Origin: Sphingomonas sp. NFR15
Lineage (GTDB): Bacteria > Pseudomonadota > Alphaproteobacteria > Sphingomonadales > Sphingomonadaceae
Length of the DNA: 64,000 bases
Reading direction: 5' to 3'
Assembly (NCBI RefSeq): GCF_900103265.1
Contig: NZ_FMWX01000010.1
Span: forward strand, 57,796-121,795
The notes below the pieces were generated by a model. That model did no database searches, had not been told where the DNA came from, and was given only the letters and a program-made list of their open reading frames with translations. Below, one piece after another: positions 59,446 through 64,000 of this stretch; positions within the stretch are counted from its first letter, which is position 1, and every line of letters starts with the position of its first letter. Made by a program: the position numbers and the translations under genes.

Positions 59446-59820
59446 TCAGCTCAAGGGATATAGCGCCGCCGCGATCCACCGGCCCTCGCCGCGCAGCACC
59501 GCCCAGGCGCGCGCGGCGGCGCGGCTGTCCATCGCCTCAATGCCGAATCCCAAAGCCTCCACCGCGCGGGTGAACGCGACCGGCGGGCGCATCAAGGTCG
59601 CACCGGTGCCGAGCAGCAGGAACTCCGGCCTGGGGGCGAGCGCCAGCAGCGGCGCCACCGCGTCCACGCTCAGCGCGTCGAGCGCGGGCGGCTCCCAGCC
59701 ATCGGCGCGCTCGGGGGTGAGCAGCAGCGCGCGGTACACGCCGTCATCGACCTTGAAGCCGCCCAGCGAGAAGGCCGAGATGATCGGCCCGTCGGTCCTT
59801 TGCTCTTTCTCCATCCGCAT
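59446..59820 (-). CDS. Mth938-like domain protein
   Basis: 124 residues. ISAFSLGGFKVDDGVYRALLLTPERADGWEPPALDALSVDAVAPLLALAPRPEFLLLGTGATLMRPPVAFTRAVEALGFGIEAMDSRAAARAWAVLRGEGRWIAAALYPL. This follows the Mth938 / NDUFAF3-like fold ('P.LL.LGTG....P......ALGIGVE.MDT.AA.RT.N.L..E.R..AAAL'). It follows secF with a 6-base gap, as in other alphaproteobacteria. Role unclear; human relative assists complex I assembly. Confidence 0.85.
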   Translation of the reverse strand: MRMEKEQRTDGPIISAFSLGGFKVDDGVYRALLLTPERADGWEPPALDALSVDAVAPLLALAPRPEFLLLGTGATLMRPPVAFTRAVEALGFGIEAMDSRAAARAWAVLRGEGRWIAAALYPLS

Positions 59821-59826
59821 GGCGGA

Positions 59827-60798
59827 TCAGCGCTTCTTGGTCGGGATGCCCTCGCTCGGCACCGCCTTGCCCACCGGCGCGTCACCCTTGGTCGGGTCCG
59901 GCCGCAGACCGAGCGTGATGAGCAGCGACGACGACACGTAGATCGACGAATAGGTGCCGACCACGATGCCGAGGATCATCGCCGCGGTGAAGCCTTGCAG
60001 CACATGCCCGCCGAAGATCAGCAGCGCGACCAGCGCGAGCAGGATCGTCAGCGAGGTCATCACGGTTCTCGGCAGCGTCTCGTTGACCGACAGGTCGACG
60101 ATCTGGGGCATGTCCATCTTGCGATAGCGGCGCATGTTCTCGCGGATGCGGTCGTCGATGACGATCTTGTCGTTGATCGAATAGCCGATGATGGTCAGCA
60201 CCGCGGCGACGATGTTGAGGTCGAACTCCAACTGAGTCAGCGCGAAGAAGCCGAGCGTCATCAGCACGTCGTGGACGATCGCGACCACGGTCGAGACGCC
60301 GAACTGCCATTCGAAGCGGAAGATCGCGAACAGGCCGATGCCGAACACCGCGAGCACCACCGCGAGCGCACCCTTCCAGATCAGCTCGCCCGAGACCTTG
60401 CCCGAAACCGCGTCCTGCTTGGAGAATTTGGCGTCGGGGAATTTGGCGTTGATCGCCGCCTGGACCTTCTGGACCACGGCATCGGTCGCGCCCTTGTCGG
60501 TGCTCTTGGGCGGGGGCAGGCGGATCGACACGGTCTTGGGATCGCCGAACTGCTGGAGCCGGACTTCGCCCAAACCGAGATTGTCGATCGTCGAGCGCAG
60601 CGTGTCGAGGTGCGGCGGCTGCGCGAACTTCTCCTCGATCATCAACCCGCCGACGAAATCGACGCCGAGATTGAGCCCGCGCGCCACCGTCAGCCCGATC
60701 GCGGCGATCGACAGCAGCATGGTGAGCCCGAACGCCCACGCACGCAGCGAGACGAAGGGGAGGTTGGTGTTGTCGGGAACGAGTTTCAGCAGGCGCAT
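59827..60798 (-). CDS. secF: protein translocase subunit SecF
   Basis: 323 residues. Inner-membrane SecDF subunit that uses proton motive force to pull exported proteins through. Seen: six membrane spans and the SecF blocks (LNLGVDFVGGLMIEEKF, GYSINDKIVIDDRIRENMRRY and the final AAMILGIVVGTYSSIYVSSSLLI). Separated from secD by a 26-bp inverted repeat, which is unusual for a tight operon. Confidence 0.96.
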   Translation of the reverse strand: MRLLKLVPDNTNLPFVSLRAWAFGLTMLLSIAAIGLTVARGLNLGVDFVGGLMIEEKFAQPPHLDTLRSTIDNLGLGEVRLQQFGDPKTVSIRLPPPKSTDKGATDAVVQKVQAAINAKFPDAKFSKQDAVSGKVSGELIWKGALAVVLAVFGIGLFAIFRFEWQFGVSTVVAIVHDVLMTLGFFALTQLEFDLNIVAAVLTIIGYSINDKIVIDDRIRENMRRYRKMDMPQIVDLSVNETLPRTVMTSLTILLALVALLIFGGHVLQGFTAAMILGIVVGTYSSIYVSSSLLITLGLRPDPTKGDAPVGKAVPSEGIPTKKR

Positions 60799-60805
60799 GT
60801 TACAC

Positions 60806-60888
60806 CGTCACCCCAGCGAAAGCTGGGGTCTTATTGAGGCGGGCGCAGCGTGCGCCACGGGGAGACCCCAGCTTTCGCTGGGGTGACG
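60806..60888. repeat. 26-bp perfect inverted repeat between secD and secF
   Basis: Arms 60806-60831 and 60863-60888 are exact reverse complements with a 31-base spacer. Each arm is internally palindromic (ACCCCAGC..GCTGGGGT). Same layout as the prfC repeat at 6264 but different sequence. Confidence 0.85.
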
Positions 60889-60912
60889 TCGTGTTCGGGC
60901 GCGGGGTGCGGA

Positions 60913-62514
60913 TCATATATTGATATCCGTTGGCCGCGTACGGCGGATCCACGTCACCACCAGCATCCGCGTGAACACCACGGCGGTGAACACCGAGGTG
61001 CCGATGCCGATCAGCAGCACGATCGCGAAGCCGCGGATCGGGCCGGAGCCCATCAGCAGCATGATGATCGCCGAAATCGCATGCGTCACGTTCGCCTCGA
61101 AGATCGTGCGGCTGGCTTCCTTATAGCCCAATTCGACCGACTGGAGCACGCTGCGCCCGCGCCGCCGCTCTTCGCGGATACGCTCGTTGATGAGCACGTT
61201 GGCGTCGACCGCGGTGCCCACCGTCAGCACGAAGCCGGCGATCCCCGGCAGCGTCAGCGTCGAGTTGAGCAGCGCCAGCACGCCCACAATGACGATCACG
61301 TTGATGATGACGGCGAGGTTCGCATAGGCGCCGAACCGCCCGTAAGTGACGAACATGAAGGCGATCACCGCGAGCACCGCGATCGTGCAGGCGAGGATGC
61401 CGGCATGGATCGAATCGGCGCCGAGATCGGGCCCCACGGTGCGCTCCTCGACCACCTTGAGCGCGACCGGCAGCTTGCCCGAGCGCAGCGCGATCGCGAG
61501 CTGGTTGGCGCTATCGACGGTGAAATTGCCCTCGATATAGCCCGATCCGCCAAGAATCTCGGTGTTGATCCGCGGCGCCGAGATCACCGTGTTGTCGAGC
61601 ACCACCGCGAAACGCTTGCCGATGTTGGTCTGGGTGATCCGTGCGAACTTCTTGCCGCCTTCGCTGTTGAAGGTGAAGTTGACGATCGGCGCATTATCCT
61701 CGGGCTTGTTGCTCTGCGAGGCGGTGACGAGCTGGTCGCCGGTCAGGATCGCCTGCCGCTTGACGAGGATCTTGGCGCCCGGCGCGCCGCCCTCGGCGTC
61801 GGCCAAAAGCTGCGTGCCGAGCGGGACGATGCCCTTGGCGGCGTCTTCGGGCGAGATCGGCGTTTCATCGACCATCTTGAATTCGAGCTTGGCGGTCTTG
61901 CCGAGCAGATCCTTGAGCGCCTGCGGGTTCTGCAGGCCCGGCACCTGCACGACGATCCGGTCGCTGCCCTGGCGGACGATCGTCGGCTCCTTGGTGCCGA
62001 GTTCGTCGATGCGCTTGCGCACCACCTCGGTCGCGTCGCCCATTGCCTGATTGATCGCCTGGTCGAGCCCCGCCTGGGTCGGCGTCATCACCACGCGCGT
62101 GCTGTCGACGACGTTCAGATCCCAATCGCGCTGCCCGGTCAGCCCGGCGCCAGCGGTCAGCTTGTTGAGCCGCTCGCGCGCCGCATCGACCTTGGTCACG
62201 TCGCGCAGCATGAAGCTGATCTTGCCGTTGTCGGTGGCGATGTCACCGATGTCGATCGCGGGCGCGCGCGACATCTCGCTCTGAATCTGGTCGCGCATCG
62301 TGTTGACGCGGCTGCGCGCCAGGTCGGCGGTATCGGCCTCGAGCAGCAGATAGCTGCCGCCGGCGAGATCGAGCCCGAGGTTGACGCGCGGGTGCGGGAT
62401 CCAGCCCCACGCCTTGGTCTGCTCTTCGGGGAAGAAGCTCGGGATCGCCAGCGCCATCAGGCAGGCGAGCAGCCCCAGGATCGAGACGATCTTCCAGCGC
62501 GGGAAATCGAGCAT
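60913..62514 (-). CDS. secD: protein translocase subunit SecD
   Basis: 533 residues. Membrane partner of SecF. Six membrane spans with a large periplasmic P1 region; LGLDLAGGSYLLLE near the start and the RND-like block VGTAVDANVLINERIREERRRG. It starts four bases after yajC. Operon order yajC-secD-(repeat)-secF-Mth938. Confidence 0.97.
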   Translation of the reverse strand: MLDFPRWKIVSILGLLACLMALAIPSFFPEEQTKAWGWIPHPRVNLGLDLAGGSYLLLEADTADLARSRVNTMRDQIQSEMSRAPAIDIGDIATDNGKISFMLRDVTKVDAARERLNKLTAGAGLTGQRDWDLNVVDSTRVVMTPTQAGLDQAINQAMGDATEVVRKRIDELGTKEPTIVRQGSDRIVVQVPGLQNPQALKDLLGKTAKLEFKMVDETPISPEDAAKGIVPLGTQLLADAEGGAPGAKILVKRQAILTGDQLVTASQSNKPEDNAPIVNFTFNSEGGKKFARITQTNIGKRFAVVLDNTVISAPRINTEILGGSGYIEGNFTVDSANQLAIALRSGKLPVALKVVEERTVGPDLGADSIHAGILACTIAVLAVIAFMFVTYGRFGAYANLAVIINVIVIVGVLALLNSTLTLPGIAGFVLTVGTAVDANVLINERIREERRRGRSVLQSVELGYKEASRTIFEANVTHAISAIIMLLMGSGPIRGFAIVLLIGIGTSVFTAVVFTRMLVVTWIRRTRPTDINI

Positions 62515-62518
62515 CGGA

Positions 62519-62866
62519 TCAGTCGTTCGCGGGCTTGGCGAGCGGGTTGGTCACCTCCGTCAGCGTCGCCTTGACGACGCGGATGCGGACGTTGGGTGCC
62601 ACCTCGACTTCGACATACTGGTCCTCGACACGCGTCACCTTGCCGAGCACGCCGCCCGCGGTGACCACCGAATCGCCCTTCTTGACCGCGTTGATCTTGG
62701 CCTGCTGCGCCTTGATCCGCTGCTGCTGCGGGCGCAGCAGCAGGAAATAGCCGACCACCGCGATCGCGATATAGGGGAAGAACAGCAGGAACATCGACGC
62801 CACCCCGCCGCCGCCGGCGGCGGAAGCGGAATTGGCGGAAGCGGCAAGGGCTGAGGTGGCGAACAT
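62519..62866 (-). CDS. yajC: preprotein translocase subunit YajC
   Basis: 115 residues. One membrane helix (MFLLFFPYIAIAVVGYFLLL at about 24-43) followed by RPQQQRIKAQQAKINAVKKGDSVVTAGGVLGKV. Starts the Sec operon. Start at ATG 62866 (MFATSALAAS) is best supported; reading further upstream has no ATG. Confidence 0.94.
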   Translation of the reverse strand: MFATSALAASANSASAAGGGGVASMFLLFFPYIAIAVVGYFLLLRPQQQRIKAQQAKINAVKKGDSVVTAGGVLGKVTRVEDQYVEVEVAPNVRIRVVKATLTEVTNPLAKPAND

Positions 62867-63057
62867 GGCGTCCTGAACAAAAGCTGCCGGCAAAGCGCCG
62901 GGCGCGGAGGCGGCAGCCGCCCCGCTTACAAGCGGCGCGCGCTATCATCATCACGCGGAGCGCGCAACAATCGGCTGCGGGGATGCCGCTCGGGCGCGGG
63001 ACAGAGCGATCCCGCTTGCATCTGCGCGCCGCTGCGCTTACACGCGCCTCCCTCGGT

Positions 63058-63134
63058 CGGGGCGTAGCGCAGCCTGGTAGCGCATCACACTGGGGGTGTG
63101 GGGGTCGCAGGTTCGAATCCTGTCGCCCCGACCA
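63058..63134 (+). tRNA. tRNA-Pro (anticodon GGG)
   Basis: 77 bases including an encoded CCA. Acceptor CGGGGCG (63058-63064) pairs with CGCCCCG (63124-63130), then A and CCA. Anticodon stem TCACA/TGTGG with loop CTGGGGG gives anticodon GGG. T-arm GCAGG TTCGAAT CCTGT is intact. Cloverleaf folds without mismatches except a T-G pair. Confidence 0.97.
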
Positions 63135-63201
63135 GAGACTTAAAAAATCGATATAAAGCGGTGGTGAAAGCCGCCCTATGCGGGCTGCCAGCATCTGGCG
63201 C

Positions 63202-63660
63202 TTATTCCTCGTCGGGTTTGAACGGGTCTAGTTGCGGCGCAACGGGAACCATTCCACTCGGTCGGAACGACAGACCGGGATTTCTACCAGACAATAGCAG
63301 GCCATGCTCAAGCACATACCCTGCCGGAATCTTGGGATTGTTTATGTCCTTGCCTCCGTCCGCATGCCACTTGGCTTCCTGCTTTGCGAACCATGGTTCA
63401 AGCTGCCACGGTTTCATAAGGTGGACGCACACCAGTTCGATGCCCCGATACATCGCAAACACCCAGTCGACTTGCCGATATTTGGCAAGAATGACGGGGT
63501 TGAGATGATGATGCGTAGAGAAATTTTTGGTGAGGTCTAGGTTAACCGACTTTAGCTCGTATTCGAGACCCTGCTCGTCAACCGCATCATTCCCCTCCCG
63601 TCCGGGCAGAACGGTTAGCCCCAAAGTTAGGATCACCTGCAACAGCTTGCCGCCGTTATC
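63202..63660 (-). pseudogene. PvuII-type restriction endonuclease, 5' end cut off by IS insertion
   Basis: The frame from GAT at 63660 to the stop at 63202 reads DNGGKLLQVILTLGLTVLPG then REGNDAVDEQGLEYELKSVN, LDLTKNFSTHHHLNPVILAK, YRQVDWVFAMYRGIELVCVH, and WHADGGKDINNPKIPAGYVLEHG. It follows the known sequence of R.PvuII (CAGCTG) closely. The catalytic residues equivalent to Asp58, Glu68 and Lys70 and the HHH region are kept. The first about 33 residues of the 157-residue enzyme are missing, exactly where IS-like sequence begins. The C-terminus is about 28 residues longer than R.PvuII. A TTG start within the remnant is possible but would lack the dimer interface, so it is most likely inactive. 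Lower GC than the host. Confidence 0.9.
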
Positions 63661-64000
63661 TGAGCCGCTACCCGTTCTTGGACCACCCAGCCGGGTGTCA
63701 TCCAGCTTCTACCGGCAGCGGCGGGCCATGTGCCGCTGACCGGTTCACCAGCGATATCGGCACCTTGTTGCCGATCGCGCTGTGTGGCCGCACCTCGTTA
63801 TAGTCTCTACGCCAAGCCTCGCATTTTCGGACCGCGTCGTCGAGGCTCATGAACCAGTGCTGGTTCAGGCACTCCGCCCGGAACTTGCCGTTGAACGATT
63901 CGATGAACGCATTGTCGGTCGGCTTCCCCGGCCTACTGAAGTCGAGCACGACACCGCGGGTGTACGCCCACAGGTCCAGGTCGCGTGAGATGAACTCGCT
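63661..64000 (-). mobile_element. IS3-family insertion sequence (partial, off right edge)
   Basis: Begins with TGAGCCGCTACCCGTTCTTG at 63661, consistent with the TG terminus of IS3 elements, and carries the transposase end. The left boundary is set by where PvuII homology stops. The other end lies beyond the window. Confidence 0.8.
63698..64000 (-). CDS. IS3-family transposase (OrfB), C-terminal 100 residues
   Basis: The frame is open to the right edge: SEFISRDLDLWAYTRGVVLD then FSRPGKPTDNAFIESFNGKF and RAECLNQHWFMSLDDAVRKC. The DNAFIESFNGKFR block contains the catalytic Glu of the DDE triad of IS3-type integrase-like transposases. The 5' part, including OrfA and the two Asp residues, is outside the window. 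Confidence 0.92.
   Translation of the reverse strand, partial: SEFISRDLDLWAYTRGVVLDFSRPGKPTDNAFIESFNGKFRAECLNQHWFMSLDDAVRKCEAWRRDYNEVRPHSAIGNKVPISLVNRSAAHGPPLPVEAG

Noticed and set aside
63098..63508. Plus-strand frame running out of the tRNA-Pro gene
   Set aside because: It begins inside the tRNA and lies opposite the PvuII homology.
1..64000. CRISPR array or rRNA operon
   Set aside because: No regularly spaced direct repeats with unique spacers were seen, and no rRNA-like sequence; the repeats present are scattered palindromes.

Overview
The window is high-GC chromosomal DNA from an alphaproteobacterium, most likely a Sphingomonas-type member of the Sphingomonadaceae. This rests on several things seen in the sequence: the rpmF-plsX-fabH-ihfA-merR gene order, the linked yajC-secD-secF-Mth938 block, several very large TonB-dependent receptors with sphingomonad-style signal peptides and plug sequences, a GAAC-N7-GAAC (alphaproteobacterial type) LexA box, and many intergenic palindromic repeats built on a GTTCGTGCTGAGCGAAGTCG-like core. 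No rRNA and no CRISPR array were found. There is one tRNA, tRNA-Pro(GGG).

Layout. 0-4.6 kb: a truncated MAPEG membrane protein, then L32, PlsX, FabH, IHF-alpha and a MerR regulator (fatty acid/phospholipid synthesis start), and a periplasmic TonB-like protein behind an AT-rich palindromic leader. 4.6-9.2 kb: release factor 3, a VUT/queuosine-precursor transporter and a secreted S9 peptidase. 9.2-15.4 kb: tamB and tamA (outer membrane assembly). 15.5-20.4 kb: an accessory-looking stretch of small genes. It holds an S24 repressor facing a Cro-like small gene across a LexA-type box, a winged-helix-like regulator, a sorbosone/PQQ-type dehydrogenase and a YefM-YoeB toxin-antitoxin pair with its operator. 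20.4-32.5 kb: an M16 peptidase, ClpB and two about 1000-residue TonB-dependent receptors. 32.7-36.5 kb: an M23 lipoprotein, DUF2093, xseA and purD; xseA and purD start codons overlap head to head. 36.5-43.0 kb: mixed genes (DMP19-like, MFS, DUF3617, HxlR + SDR, HTH/terminase-like). 43.1-45.4 kb: a lower-GC cassette with a 45-aa basic protein, a 230-aa unknown protein and an XRE-ImmA/IrrE metallopeptidase. 45.5-54 kb: TypA, an Oar-like TonB receptor, LigA, a small protein and a cold-shock protein. 54.4-62.9 kb: RecN, BamD, ManA, a glycosyltransferase, Mth938, SecF, SecD and YajC. 63.0-64.0 kb: tRNA-Pro followed by a PvuII-type restriction endonuclease gene that is cut by an IS3-family element running off the right edge.

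Most of the window is housekeeping DNA: envelope biogenesis (TamAB, BamD, SecDF-YajC), stress and repair (ClpB, RecN, LigA, XseA) and nutrient uptake (three TonB receptors, transporters). The parts most worth a second look are the PvuII/IS junction at the right end, the SOS-linked repressor/Cro-like switch at 16.1-17.3 kb, and the low-GC ImmA/IrrE cassette at 43.1-45.4 kb. All calls are from reading the sequence and recall of protein families; no database search was run.
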